Under the pieces are notes generated by a model. It had not been told where the DNA came from. It ran no database searches and saw nothing but the letters and a program-made list of their open reading frames with translations. From the NCBI GenBank assembly GCA_903896615.1, contig CAITYM010000099.1, positions 1-59,092 on the forward strand: DNA of 59,092 nucleotides, written 5' to 3'. Numbering within the stretch: position 1 is the stretch's first letter; the number at the start of each line of letters is the position of its first letter. The position numbers and the translations under genes are program-made. This document shows, in pieces, positions 7,358 through 16,939 of the stretch. Source of the DNA: an uncultured Burkholderiales bacterium. Its GTDB lineage: Bacteria; Pseudomonadota; Gammaproteobacteria; Burkholderiales; Burkholderiaceae_C.

Positions 7358-9544
7358 CTAATACCTAAGTGCCTTGGCATAGTCAAGGTAGCGGTAAGTT
7401 TGATCACCCACAATGAGATCTTTGACGACTACGTTCATCGTGTAAATACCCCTAGAGTGCTTGAGGTACGGCGTGTTACCAGACGGATCAAGTGGGGATT
7501 TGAATTTAAGATCGTTCGCCATCGTTTTAGGCGTCAGTATGGATAGCCTCACCTTCATAGGCTCATTGGCTGCGGGCTTTACCAATCCCTCATTTAATAC
7601 CCTCCCATCTGTTTGGGGCATAGATTGGCCAAGCACATAGGCAACCGTAGGCGCCACATCAACGTTACCGCTTGGATAGGCCACCAACTTTCCACCTATG
7701 AATGCAGGACCATAAGCAATTAAAGTGTTGTGCACATCGATTGGACTAAAGCTTCCGTGCATCCCCCTTTGACCTGCAAAACTCTCATACTCTGTACCAA
7801 TCATCCCCCTCACCCTTTGATTGATATCCCAATCAAAACTTGCTACAACATCAGGCTGCCCATGGTCTCGCCTACCCACATTCTCAAAATTAATAAATCC
7901 GAGTGGAAACGTCCCAGGAAGATCGCCGTAGCGACTATCCACAAAAATTGCGCCAAATTCTTCCCTGCTTTGTAAAAACCTAACCATCTCCATAACAGTA
8001 TTAGCGTCATGATCAGGCACATAAAAATAGTCAGACCCACCGTTAGCGGCTACGATAACTGCATGCTCTGGGAGTTCTTTAGGTACCTTAAACGAAGCTA
8101 TAGGGGTAGTTAATGTTGAACTGATAGCCATATATTTAGTTTTCGGCGTTCCACAGAGCTCCCCCGTTTCATCCACTTTAGCTGTGTAAACAGTACTAAG
8201 ATCAGATTTAATACCGGCCATACTAGAAGTTAAGCAGCCTTGCCCGTCGTAGGCTTTAAACCCCCCGTAGGTGAGCAAATCTGCAGACCTAACATCACCT
8301 GAGAAGGAGTAGCCGTTAACAAAATCAGGTTTACCTAGCTTTGCGTTGGAGATCCCGCCCTCTATATGTGTTGCGGGCTCAATAGCACGAAGTGGAAATA
8401 AATTTGTAGAACCAGATACCGTGCTATGCCCGTGATCAGAGACTACGATAATGTTTGTCGTGAAAGCGAGTCCCTGCGCGTTCAAAGCTTCACGCAACTC
8501 ACCCAACCGAGCATCCTGCGATCGCAGAGCTTTATGGTAGTTGGTCGAACCAACTCCGTACCCGTGCTCATTGTTATCAGGAGTACGAAACCATATTAAT
8601 GAAAGATCTGGTTTTTTCTTTGGCAGTATGTAATTTATAAATACATTCATCATGTATTTGTTAGAACTATCCTCTGGCGCACCTTGAGTTTCATCAGAAG
8701 CATCTCTGGTGTAAACAGTTTCTCCGTATTCACTCAATGGGAAAGTAATATATCCATCACGCTTTGTCGGATTGCCATTCTTCGAGTCGAGACTCAATTC
8801 ACTTGCTTTATAGGGCTTAACTGAATTAACAGGCAAAGCAAACTGTGCATTTTGAAGTTCTTTGGCAAAAGAGAGTGGTAATACGGCATTTTCATCCAGA
8901 AAATAACCCTCACCGCCCATATCTTGCAAGAATGCAGGTCCTGATTTACCCACTGTAGCAGTCACTAAACCGGCTCTTTGGGCAACTTTAAAAAGGGAGC
9001 GCACCATGATTAGGTCATCATCATAGTGAGCATTTAAAGTTTTGAGTACTGAATAGTCCTCCGTGAATACTGGGTCTTGGTAGCTTTGCGGATTACCCGA
9101 TGCATTGTTACCGACTGGGAATGGGGGCGGAGTCCAAAAGGTATTTCCGTAAAATCCAGTCTTAGCGGAATAAGCCCCGCCGGCTAAAGTAGCGGCGTTC
9201 ATCATAGTGAAGGTAGGATACGTGGAGTGATTATCTGAGAAGTTCACTCCCAACTTACGTAGCGCAAATAAATTGGGCGTATCCTCTATTGTGATGGAGT
9301 CAGGCCTTAGCCCGTCCCAAACCATAATGATAACCTTCTGCTTTGAGATTGACTTATTTTCCGAAGTTATCGCAACCTCTTTTACGCTCAAATGCTTCAC
9401 GCCTGCTCGTGTTTGAATGAGAGCATCTGGGCTGTTTTGTCCCGTCGCTATGGGCTCATAAAAGATGCAGCTGATTGACAAACAAGAGTATAAAAAAGTT
9501 TTCGTTAATTTTTTAAAGAACCCGTGCTTATGAAGGTTAGGCAT
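7358..9544 (-). CDS. Exported alkaline-phosphatase-superfamily enzyme (nucleotide pyrophosphatase/phosphodiesterase type)
   Basis: A 728-residue protein with an N-terminal signal or anchor (about 11-30). The catalytic core follows the type I phosphodiesterase/NPP pattern: metal-binding Asp77 in MVWDGLRPD, nucleophile Thr111 in TYPTFT, further metal ligands in IIVVSDHGHS and GRRDHGQ, and a late His in RGMHGSFS. It should cleave phosphoester or phosphodiester bonds in the periplasm or outside the cell. Substrate unknown; phosphate scavenging is the simplest idea. It is longer than minimal NPP domains because of insertions around the catalytic core. No phosphate-regulon site was recognised upstream. 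Confidence 0.85.
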   Translation of the reverse strand: MPNLHKHGFFKKLTKTFLYSCLSISCIFYEPIATGQNSPDALIQTRAGVKHLSVKEVAITSENKSISKQKVIIMVWDGLRPDSITIEDTPNLFALRKLGVNFSDNHSTYPTFTMMNAATLAGGAYSAKTGFYGNTFWTPPPFPVGNNASGNPQSYQDPVFTEDYSVLKTLNAHYDDDLIMVRSLFKVAQRAGLVTATVGKSGPAFLQDMGGEGYFLDENAVLPLSFAKELQNAQFALPVNSVKPYKASELSLDSKNGNPTKRDGYITFPLSEYGETVYTRDASDETQGAPEDSSNKYMMNVFINYILPKKKPDLSLIWFRTPDNNEHGYGVGSTNYHKALRSQDARLGELREALNAQGLAFTTNIIVVSDHGHSTVSGSTNLFPLRAIEPATHIEGGISNAKLGKPDFVNGYSFSGDVRSADLLTYGGFKAYDGQGCLTSSMAGIKSDLSTVYTAKVDETGELCGTPKTKYMAISSTLTTPIASFKVPKELPEHAVIVAANGGSDYFYVPDHDANTVMEMVRFLQSREEFGAIFVDSRYGDLPGTFPLGFINFENVGRRDHGQPDVVASFDWDINQRVRGMIGTEYESFAGQRGMHGSFSPIDVHNTLIAYGPAFIGGKLVAYPSGNVDVAPTVAYVLGQSMPQTDGRVLNEGLVKPAANEPMKVRLSILTPKTMANDLKFKSPLDPSGNTPYLKHSRGIYTMNVVVKDLIVGDQTYRYLDYAKALRY

Positions 9545-9808
9545 AATGTGAAATGCTCAAAAAAAAGATAATGGATTAAGCAAATTTAAGACTAAGTCAG
9601 AACTTAAAAGTCGCCACACTGAATTAAAAGTAAGCTTAAAAATTTCCCAAAAAAACATCCAGAAATCTGCAGTTGAAATATTAAAGTAAGAAGTACTGAT
9701 TTGAACCACGAAATAGTGACATTTAATTATTCTGAAATTGCGCTTACATTTGGTCTGTCCCCAACATTTGAATTCGTAATTCTAAACTCAACTCCTTAAT
9801 CCCCAGAC

Positions 9809-11755
9809 ATGTCGCCTTACATCCCAGAAAACTCGCAGTCAAAGTATTTGCCGCCAGCAGTACTCCCTAGCGAGAAGATTGGTCACAAAAATGACACGAC
9901 CGGACTTACATTAGCGGCCATCGGGGTAGTGTTTGGAGATATAGGAACCAGTCCTCTTTACGCCTTGAAGGCTTGCTTTAGCCCAATAACCGGAATTGCT
10001 TTGACATCTGAATCACTTTTGGGAGTAATTTCATTGATTTTTTGGGCTTTTGTTTTTGTCGTTTCATTGAAATATGTTTTATTCGTAATGCGCGCAAATA
10101 ACAATGGCGAAGGGGGTATCTTAGCGCTCATGGCCCTTACGACAGGCAACACCAAGAACGCGCTTAAACAAAATCTAATGTTAGTCATGATTGGCGTTTT
10201 CGGAGCCTGTTTGTTCTACGGTGATGCAGTTATAACCCCTGCAATTTCTGTACTATCAGCCCTAGAGGGACTGCAAGTCATCTCAAACGGATTAGAGTCT
10301 TATGTGGTACCAGCCACAATTGCAATATTGCTTATGCTCTTTTATCTAGAAAGAAAGGGTACTACTACGATTGGTCATTTATTTGGTCCAATTATGATTA
10401 TTTGGTTTAGCACGATTGGATTGATGGGACTCTATCAAATCATCTCATCACCTGAAATTTTATTTGCACTTAATCCTGTCTACGCAATCAAATTTGCCAC
10501 AAATGATCCTGCAATAACTTTAACAGTTACAGGCTCTATCTTTCTCGTGCTCACAGGCGCAGAAGCGTTGTATGCGGATATGGGACATTTTGGTTCACAA
10601 CCTATCCAGTTCGCTTGGTTTGTAATTGTTATGCCGTGCTTACTTTTAAATTATTTTGGCCAGGGTGCACTACTTATCAATCATCCAGAAGCTATTGAAA
10701 ATACTTTTTTCCTAATGATTCCTGGATCATTTTCAATTTTCATCGTAATTCTCTCAACTATTGCCACCGTAATTGCGTCACAAGCCTGTATATCTGGGGC
10801 CTACTCAATGACTAGCCAAGCCATGCTACTGGGATTTTTGCCGCGCATGCGCGTCATATTCACATCTGAGATCGAGATGGGTCAAATTTACATACCACTC
10901 ATTAACTGGATCCTATGTTTTATAGTGATCATGGAGGTTCTAGCGTTTCAAAAATCTGAGAATTTAGCTTCCGCTTACGGAGTTGCAGTATCAACAACCA
11001 TGTTGATGACCACCCTTCTTACCGCAGTAGTGATGCGAACCGTCTGGAGATGGAACTTACTTTCAATATCAACTGTAATCAGCGTATTCATGTTCATTGA
11101 CGCATGCTTTTTTATCTCTAACCTAACAAAAATCTCGCAAGGAGGGTGGTTCCCGCTTTTAATTGGCGGAATTTGCTTTTTCCTTATGACAAGCTGGCAT
11201 CAAGGCCGAGAGTGGTTACACAACAAAATTAGCTCTGGTGGTATAGATATTTTTTCATATATGAAGGGAATACTTAACAAAATTAATCCTCCGATGAGAG
11301 TTGAAGGTACGGCCATATTTTTGTCAGCTCATATTGATTTAGTACCCAACGCATTACCATTAAATATTATGCACAATAAAATACTTCATGAACGCAATAT
11401 TTTTCTCAAAATTTGTTTATGTAATGCTCCTTACTTGGAAGATATAAAGCGCTTAACAGTTAAGGACATGAGTAACAGCCTAATTTTGGTGCGCTCAATA
11501 TATGGATTCAAAGAAACTCCTGATGTTGGTCACATCTTAGATCTACTCAACAAGCACCATAATATCAACTGCCTTACTGAAGATGCCACCTTTTTCCTCC
11601 CTAGAGACTCCTTAAATGAAGCTGAAATTTCAGAACTAAAAACAATTCGTGAAAGACTTTTCGGGATCATGATTCAAAATGCCTCACGGGCAGAAGATTT
11701 TTATAAATTCGACCCTAGAAAGGTTATAAAACTGGGGTCCATGATTGACATTTAA
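9809..11755 (+). CDS. kup: Low-affinity K+ uptake protein Kup
   Basis: A 648-residue K+/H+ symporter of the KUP/HAK/KT family. The hallmark GVVFGDIGTSPLYAL is at about 38-52. It is followed by about twelve membrane spans (including VTGSIFLVLTGAEALYADMGHFG split by the conserved GAEALYADMGHFG) and a C-terminal soluble domain of about 170 residues. Length is close to the 620-ish usual for the family. It brings K+ in across the inner membrane. It is the second K+ gene in this window, the first being the channel at 4.8 kb in the same orientation. No regulator nearby. Confidence 0.95.
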   Translation: MSPYIPENSQSKYLPPAVLPSEKIGHKNDTTGLTLAAIGVVFGDIGTSPLYALKACFSPITGIALTSESLLGVISLIFWAFVFVVSLKYVLFVMRANNNGEGGILALMALTTGNTKNALKQNLMLVMIGVFGACLFYGDAVITPAISVLSALEGLQVISNGLESYVVPATIAILLMLFYLERKGTTTIGHLFGPIMIIWFSTIGLMGLYQIISSPEILFALNPVYAIKFATNDPAITLTVTGSIFLVLTGAEALYADMGHFGSQPIQFAWFVIVMPCLLLNYFGQGALLINHPEAIENTFFLMIPGSFSIFIVILSTIATVIASQACISGAYSMTSQAMLLGFLPRMRVIFTSEIEMGQIYIPLINWILCFIVIMEVLAFQKSENLASAYGVAVSTTMLMTTLLTAVVMRTVWRWNLLSISTVISVFMFIDACFFISNLTKISQGGWFPLLIGGICFFLMTSWHQGREWLHNKISSGGIDIFSYMKGILNKINPPMRVEGTAIFLSAHIDLVPNALPLNIMHNKILHERNIFLKICLCNAPYLEDIKRLTVKDMSNSLILVRSIYGFKETPDVGHILDLLNKHHNINCLTEDATFFLPRDSLNEAEISELKTIRERLFGIMIQNASRAEDFYKFDPRKVIKLGSMIDI

Positions 11756-11841
11756 TATTTGAATTAAAAATCATTAAACTATCGCTTTCACCGGCAATAA
11801 CAAACACAGTAAAACCAACGTCGCTAAAAAAAAATTACCCA

Positions 11842-12348
11842 TTGAAATTACTAACTAACAATAGCGCTCCAATAGTGCTAAAAACCCTCTGTCTATGCTC
11901 TTTAATGATCAACCAGGCAAAGTGCGCTGATTGGATTCCTGTTTACAAAAGCCTTCAAAATGAATCCGCCTACTTGGTCGATCAAGATTCAATCATAGAG
12001 GACGGTTCATTTGCAAAAGCTTGGGTTATAGAAAACCGAAATCTAACAGTTCAACCTAAAAAACTCTCACCGAATAAGCCGGAGAATCCTTTAGCTCAAT
12101 TGCCCCTGTCAAAAAGCACCTATAAATCATATGTATCACTCTATGTAATAGATTGTGATCGCAAAAATACCGCAATTGCGCGGGGACTTTATTTTTCAGA
12201 ATTCATGGGAAAAGGAAGTGTTCTATCCTCCTTCAAAAAGGAGATAGATTCGCAAATTTTAAAATCTGTGAAACCCGGTACCCTCAGCGAAGCTGTGCTT
12301 AACTTTGTATGCACACGCGTGCTTGAGTTCAGAAAAACACTGACATAG
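11842..12348 (+). CDS. Surface-adhesin-E-like exported protein
   Basis: A 168-residue protein with a signal peptide (about 1-30, ending NQAKCA). The mature domain has the pattern of the surface-adhesin protein E family: ADWIPVYKS, YLVDQDSIIEDGSFAKAWVI, a central YVSLYVIDCDRKN and the C-terminal FVCTRVLEF with a second Cys. These proteins are widespread, small, exported, and mostly uncharacterised outside Haemophilus. The start is TTG at 11842; no ATG gives a better signal peptide. It lies 86 bp after kup and could be co-transcribed. Function unknown; 'adhesin' should not be taken literally. Confidence 0.65.
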   Translation: MKLLTNNSAPIVLKTLCLCSLMINQAKCADWIPVYKSLQNESAYLVDQDSIIEDGSFAKAWVIENRNLTVQPKKLSPNKPENPLAQLPLSKSTYKSYVSLYVIDCDRKNTAIARGLYFSEFMGKGSVLSSFKKEIDSQILKSVKPGTLSEAVLNFVCTRVLEFRKTLT

Positions 12349-12406
12349 ACTTAGATATAAATTTGCAGGCATACAAAGTAAACAGTCACGATGGCCATAG
12401 TCGCAT

Positions 12407-13213
12407 TCAACACCCCTTAAAAACGGGTTGTCGCTTTTCATTAAAGGCAATAATACCCTCCACTCGGTCCTGCGTATCAACCAAATGGTTATAGGCTTCA
12501 ATCTCAAATCTATATGCTGTCTTAAGCTCCATTTGAGAACCGTAACGAATAGATCTCTTGACTTGTTTCACTGATAACGGCGCATTAGAGGCGATGACTT
12601 GAGCGGTATTTAATGCCTGATCTATAACGTCTTTTGGATCAAAGAGTTCGTTAACAAGACCCCATTCCTTGGCCTGTTGAGCAGTAAAAGGCTTACCCGT
12701 CATGATTATTTCTTTAGCTCGTCGTTCACCAACTGCACGAGGAAGATTTTGCGTCCCACCAGCACCCGGCATTATTCCTAGAGTTACCTCTGTAAGGGCA
12801 AATCTGGTATTTTTTGCTGCATATAAAAAGTCACAACAAAGCGCAATCTCCAAGCCTCCAGCATATGCATGTCCATTGATTGCGCCAATAACTGGTATGG
12901 GCAAATCAATCATCGCAAAATACTGTCTTTCAAAAATTTCGTGCTGCCTTTGCCACTGCACTTTACTCATCCCGTTACGCTCTTTTAAATCGGCGCCGGC
13001 ACAAAATACACGTCCACCTGCACCAGTCAACACGATTGAACGGAAACCGAGATCATCAACTGTAAGGAGACTCCATAAAGCCTCTAACTCTTGTCCCATC
13101 AGGGTATTAAAAGCATTTCCAACATGGGGACGATTCAAAGTCACTAAAAGCACTTTGTCCTCACAGTGACCTTCAACTTGTAGGGTCTCAAACTTTGGAA
13201 ACTTAGTATGCAT
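12407..13213 (-). CDS. Enoyl-CoA hydratase/isomerase family protein
   Basis: A crotonase-fold enzyme of 268 residues from the ATG at 13213. An in-frame TTG at 13240 would add nine residues and has no better ribosome site. The oxyanion-hole segments are FCAGADLKE and AYAGGLEIALCCDF. Both catalytic acids of true hydratases are present, in AGGLEIA and LTEVTLG just before MPGAGGTQ. It hydrates a 2-enoyl-CoA. The sequence style (VTLNRPHVGNAFNT, RQPVFKGC) resembles the branched-chain or methylglutaconyl-CoA hydratase branch. It lies 167 bp after lpdA, separated by a palindrome, so it is probably a separate transcript. Confidence 0.82.
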   Translation of the reverse strand: MHTKFPKFETLQVEGHCEDKVLLVTLNRPHVGNAFNTLMGQELEALWSLLTVDDLGFRSIVLTGAGGRVFCAGADLKERNGMSKVQWQRQHEIFERQYFAMIDLPIPVIGAINGHAYAGGLEIALCCDFLYAAKNTRFALTEVTLGIMPGAGGTQNLPRAVGERRAKEIIMTGKPFTAQQAKEWGLVNELFDPKDVIDQALNTAQVIASNAPLSVKQVKRSIRYGSQMELKTAYRFEIEAYNHLVDTQDRVEGIIAFNEKRQPVFKGC

Positions 13214-13264
13214 ATTGAGAATGACCAGGCCTATTATCAAGACCGCGTTTGAAAAGCAACTTAC

Positions 13265-13301
13265 AAAAGTACTAAGAACTTAATTCGTTCAAAGTACTTT
13301 T
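13265..13301 (-). terminator. Perfect two-tier palindrome after lpdA, likely terminator
   Basis: AAAAGTACT (13265-13273) pairs with AGTACTTTT (13293-13301), and an inner GAAC/GTTC (13276-13279, 13287-13290) pairs across a 7-base loop, with symmetric AA/AA internal bulges. Read on the minus strand it follows the aceE-aceF-lpdA operon and ends in TTTTG. The T-run is short, so termination could be partial. Confidence 0.55.
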
Positions 13302-13380
13302 ATCCCTTTGATAATAAGAGCAGAGTTTAATAAACTCTATCACCTTATAGTTTCAATCGCATTGAACCTTGCTAACTTGG

Positions 13381-15228
13381 TCAGCGCTTTACAGGCGGGA
13401 GGTCAGTACACGACCCGTGCGCTACCTCAGCAGCCATTCCAATGCTCTCCCCAAGTGTGGGGTGTGGATGGATGGTTTTACCGATATCAACCGCATCCGC
13501 TCCCATCTCAATTGCTAAAGCTACCTCACCAATCATATCGCCTGCATGAGTACCTACGATACCGCCTCCAAGTATTGCGCCATGCCCGTGTGCATCATCA
13601 CTGTCATCAAATAAAAGTTTAGTAAAACCCTCATCTCGACCGTTCGCAATTGCACGACCAGACGCGCTCCAGGGGAAGAGCCCCTTCTTCACTTTAATGC
13701 CTTGTGCTTTAGCCTGCTCTTCGGTTAGTCCGACCCAAGCCACTTCAGGATCTGTGTACGCAACGCTTGGAATTACTCGAGCGTTAAATGCGCTCTTAGC
13801 CAGTAATGAATCTCCAAGGAGTTCACCTGCAATGACCTCGGCAGCCACATGGGCCTCATGTACAGCTTTATGAGCCAGCATAGGTTGTCCGACAACATCA
13901 CCAATTGCAAAGATATGAGCGACATTAGTTCGCATTTGAATATCAACAGGAACAAATCCTCTCTCAGTTACAGCTACGCCAGCGTTATGTGCGCCAACTT
14001 TGAGTCCATTTGGACTACGTCCAACTGCTTGCAGAACTAAGTCATAAACCTGTGGCTTAGGAGCGCCCTCGCCCTCAAAACTTACCTCAATACCTGCAGC
14101 AACAGCTTTGGCGGAAACAGTTTTGGTTTTTAACATGATGTTGTCAAAACGAGGGGCATTCATTTTCTGCCAAACTTTGACCAAATCTCGGTCAGCCCCT
14201 TGCATCAGACCGTCCATCATTTCGACGACTTCAAGCCTGGCTCCAAGTGCTGAGTAAACCGTACCCATTTCTAGCCCAATTATGCCGCCACCCAAAATGA
14301 GCATTCGTTTGGGAACCTTTTGCAAGGCCAAAGCACCAGTTGAATCAACGACCCTTGGATCTAAGGGCATGAACGGCAAACGAACAGACTGAGAGCCCGC
14401 AGCAATAATGCATGCCTTAAAACCTATAACTTTTTTAGATCCAGTCTTTTCTTGCCCAGATCCACTCGTTTCCTCTACGCTGATGTGATGTGCTGACAAA
14501 AAGTTACCCAAGCCGCGAACAGTTTGAACCTTTCGCATTTTTGCCATTGCACCTAAACCACCAGTGAGTTTATCGACAACTTTTTGTTTATGCGCTCTAA
14601 GTGCATCTAAATCAATAGATGGTTTTGCAAATGAAATACCGGCCTGGGACAGGTGTGATGCCTCTTCCATCACTGATGCTACATGCAGCAATGCCTTAGA
14701 CGGGATACAGCCGACATTTAGACAAACACCCCCCAAAGTAGCATATCGTTCTACAACGATCACTTTGAGGCCTAAATCTGCAGCTCTAAAAGCTGCTGAA
14801 TAGCCACCAGGACCACCGCCGAGGACAACGAGGTCACACTCCATGTCCACTGCTCCTGCATATGAAGAGGCTTGGGATAGGGTTGCTGGATTTGCCTGTG
14901 AAGAATTTGATACTTGAGCTGTCGGTGGGACAGGAGCGGGCGCGACTTTAACGGAGGATGCCGCTTGAACTGGAGGTGCAGGCACAACAGATGTTGACTC
15001 TAGCATTACTATCAAAGTACCTTCACTGACTTTGTCACCAACTTTTACCTTCAACTCTTTAATTACACCTGCACTTGAACAAGGAATCTCCATGGATGCT
15101 TTGTCGGACTCAACAGTCAGCAAACTTTGATCCACGCGAACGGTGTCACCGACGCTGACCATCAATTCAATAACTGAGACTTCCTTAAAGTCACCAATAT
15201 CTGGAACTTTTACTTCTATGAGAGCCAT
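13381..15228 (-). CDS. lpdA: Dihydrolipoyl dehydrogenase (E3) with N-terminal lipoyl domain
   Basis: A 615-residue E3 subunit of pyruvate dehydrogenase. It reoxidises dihydrolipoamide, passing electrons through a redox disulfide and FAD to NAD+. Residues 1-80 are a lipoyl domain with the lipoylated Lys43 in ESDKASME. A Pro/Ala/Ser-rich linker follows, then FAD-binding [11 protein letters not shown] (about 136-146), redox cysteines Cys169 and Cys174 ([13 protein letters not shown]), an NAD-binding [11 protein letters not shown], and the His-Glu pair near the end (HPHPTLGES). The extra lipoyl domain is a known betaproteobacterial arrangement. It is the last gene of the aceE-aceF-lpdA operon, 15 bp after aceF. 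Confidence 0.96.
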   Translation of the reverse strand: MALIEVKVPDIGDFKEVSVIELMVSVGDTVRVDQSLLTVESDKASMEIPCSSAGVIKELKVKVGDKVSEGTLIVMLESTSVVPAPPVQAASSVKVAPAPVPPTAQVSNSSQANPATLSQASSYAGAVDMECDLVVLGGGPGGYSAAFRAADLGLKVIVVERYATLGGVCLNVGCIPSKALLHVASVMEEASHLSQAGISFAKPSIDLDALRAHKQKVVDKLTGGLGAMAKMRKVQTVRGLGNFLSAHHISVEETSGSGQEKTGSKKVIGFKACIIAAGSQSVRLPFMPLDPRVVDSTGALALQKVPKRMLILGGGIIGLEMGTVYSALGARLEVVEMMDGLMQGADRDLVKVWQKMNAPRFDNIMLKTKTVSAKAVAAGIEVSFEGEGAPKPQVYDLVLQAVGRSPNGLKVGAHNAGVAVTERGFVPVDIQMRTNVAHIFAIGDVVGQPMLAHKAVHEAHVAAEVIAGELLGDSLLAKSAFNARVIPSVAYTDPEVAWVGLTEEQAKAQGIKVKKGLFPWSASGRAIANGRDEGFTKLLFDDSDDAHGHGAILGGGIVGTHAGDMIGEVALAIEMGADAVDIGKTIHPHPTLGESIGMAAEVAHGSCTDLPPVKR

Positions 15229-15243
15229 GAATATTGTCCCCTT

Positions 15244-16923
15244 TTATAACAAAACACGTCGGAAATCAGACAATATTTGACCCAAGTAGGCGTTAAATCG
15301 CGCAGCTGCTGCGCCGTCAATGACTCTGTGATCCCAGCTCAAAGACAGGGGTAGCATCAAACGAGGTGCGAACTCCTTTCCATTCCAAACGGGTTGCATC
15401 GTACTTTTACAAACGCCTAATATTGATACCTCTGGAGCATTGATGATAGGGTTGAAATAACGCCCTCCAATACCGCCCAAACTTGATATGGTGAAAGTTG
15501 CACCGCTCATCTCAGCGGGAGATAGTTTTCCGTCTCTGGCCTTTTTAGCCAACTCCCCCATCTCTTGACTAATCTGCAAGACCCCTTTTGTATCTGCATT
15601 TTTGATCACAGGCACCATCAAGCCGTTTGGAGTATCAGCAGCAAATCCAATGTTGTAATATGACTTGTAAACCAAATCATCACCGTCCAAAGAGCTATTG
15701 AACTCAGGGAATTTTTTCAATGATGCAACACAGGCTTTAATTAAAAAAGCAAGCATTGTCACTTTAACGCCAGACTTCTCATTTTCCTTGTTCGTAAGAA
15801 CTCTAAAAGCTTCTAGCTCAGTAATATCAGCATCATCATGGTTAGTTACATGGGGGATCATGACCCAATTGCGATGCAGATTTGCACCACTGATTTTCTT
15901 AATTCGACTCATCGGCTTGCGCTCAATTGGCCCGAACTTAGCAAAATCAACAACTGGCCATGGCAAAAGTCCCAATGCTGCGCCTGAACTGGACCCTGTA
16001 GTACCTCCCTTAGACTGCTGAGCCTTAGTGGAGATGGCCCCTTGCATTACAGAGCGGTTGAACGCCTGGACGTCTTCATGAGTAATTCTGCCCTTAAGGC
16101 CACTGCCTTTTACCTCCTCCAAAGGAATACCAAGCTCACGCGCAAACTTTCTAACTGAAGGAGAGGCGTGCGGTACTGAGACACTTGCGCTCAAAACTGT
16201 GCCAGGCTGATGGCTAGGCATCGCTCCAGTGCCTTGTGCATTGATTGGAGTGGAAGGAACAGGTGCTCCTGAATTAACAGGGCTAGAAGCGGAACTCGCA
16301 TTAACGGTTGGAGCATTAGTCTGAGAACTATCCTTGGGGACAGCAGCGACGCTAGCAGAGCCCTGAACCACTGCAATAAAGTCACCAATATTGACCTTGT
16401 CTCCAATTTTTACTCTTAACTCTTTCAACACACCTGCAGCTGAGGAGGGAATCTCCATTGAAGCCTTATCAGATTCAATAGTAATCAATGATTGATCAAT
16501 TTGAATGCTGTCGCCAGGCTTGACAAGTAACTCGATAACGGAGACATCTTTAAAGTCACCAATATCTGGAACCTTTACTTCTATTAGCGAGGATCCAGAA
16601 GAAACTAAAGGAGCTGATGGGCTCGGGGTCGGACTTGGCATTGGTGCGGAAGCAGGCTTTGCAGGGGAAGGGGCCGGGGCAGAGGCACCAGCCTCTAACA
16701 TAAGGACCACACTGCCCTCATGCACTTTGTCTCCTAACTTCACCTTCAGTTCTTTGACAACTCCGTTTGCAGAGCAAGGTATCTCCATCGATGCCTTATC
16801 AGATTCAACGGTGATCAGGGACTGTTCTGTCTTAACCGTATCCCCTACTTTGACAAGCACTTCAATAACTGAGACATCTGCGAAATCGCCGATATCAGGC
16901 ACTTTTACTTCAATTAAAGCCAT
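15244..16923 (-). CDS. aceF: Dihydrolipoamide acetyltransferase (E2) with two lipoyl domains
   Basis: A 559-residue E2 core of pyruvate dehydrogenase, transferring the acetyl group to CoA. Domains in order: lipoyl 1 (about 1-77, Lys43), a Pro/Ala/Ser linker, lipoyl 2 (about 111-188, Lys152), a second linker, a peripheral-subunit-binding domain (about 250-290, SPSVRKFARELGI and GRITHEDV), and the catalytic acyltransferase domain (about 325-559) with the active-site motif DHRVIDGA. Lipoyl 1, lipoyl 2 and the lipoyl domain of lpdA all begin with nearly the same [11 protein letters not shown] stretch. That indicates recent duplication or gene conversion. It sits 16 bp after aceE. Confidence 0.96.
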   Translation of the reverse strand: MALIEVKVPDIGDFADVSVIEVLVKVGDTVKTEQSLITVESDKASMEIPCSANGVVKELKVKLGDKVHEGSVVLMLEAGASAPAPSPAKPASAPMPSPTPSPSAPLVSSGSSLIEVKVPDIGDFKDVSVIELLVKPGDSIQIDQSLITIESDKASMEIPSSAAGVLKELRVKIGDKVNIGDFIAVVQGSASVAAVPKDSSQTNAPTVNASSASSPVNSGAPVPSTPINAQGTGAMPSHQPGTVLSASVSVPHASPSVRKFARELGIPLEEVKGSGLKGRITHEDVQAFNRSVMQGAISTKAQQSKGGTTGSSSGAALGLLPWPVVDFAKFGPIERKPMSRIKKISGANLHRNWVMIPHVTNHDDADITELEAFRVLTNKENEKSGVKVTMLAFLIKACVASLKKFPEFNSSLDGDDLVYKSYYNIGFAADTPNGLMVPVIKNADTKGVLQISQEMGELAKKARDGKLSPAEMSGATFTISSLGGIGGRYFNPIINAPEVSILGVCKSTMQPVWNGKEFAPRLMLPLSLSWDHRVIDGAAAARFNAYLGQILSDFRRVLL

Positions 16924-16939
16924 GAAAGTCTCCGTCTTA

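Noticed and set aside
12702-13169. 155-codon plus-strand frame inside the enoyl-CoA hydratase gene
   Set aside because: Antisense to a gene with intact crotonase motifs; its translation is rich in Pro, Ser and Arg with no domain.
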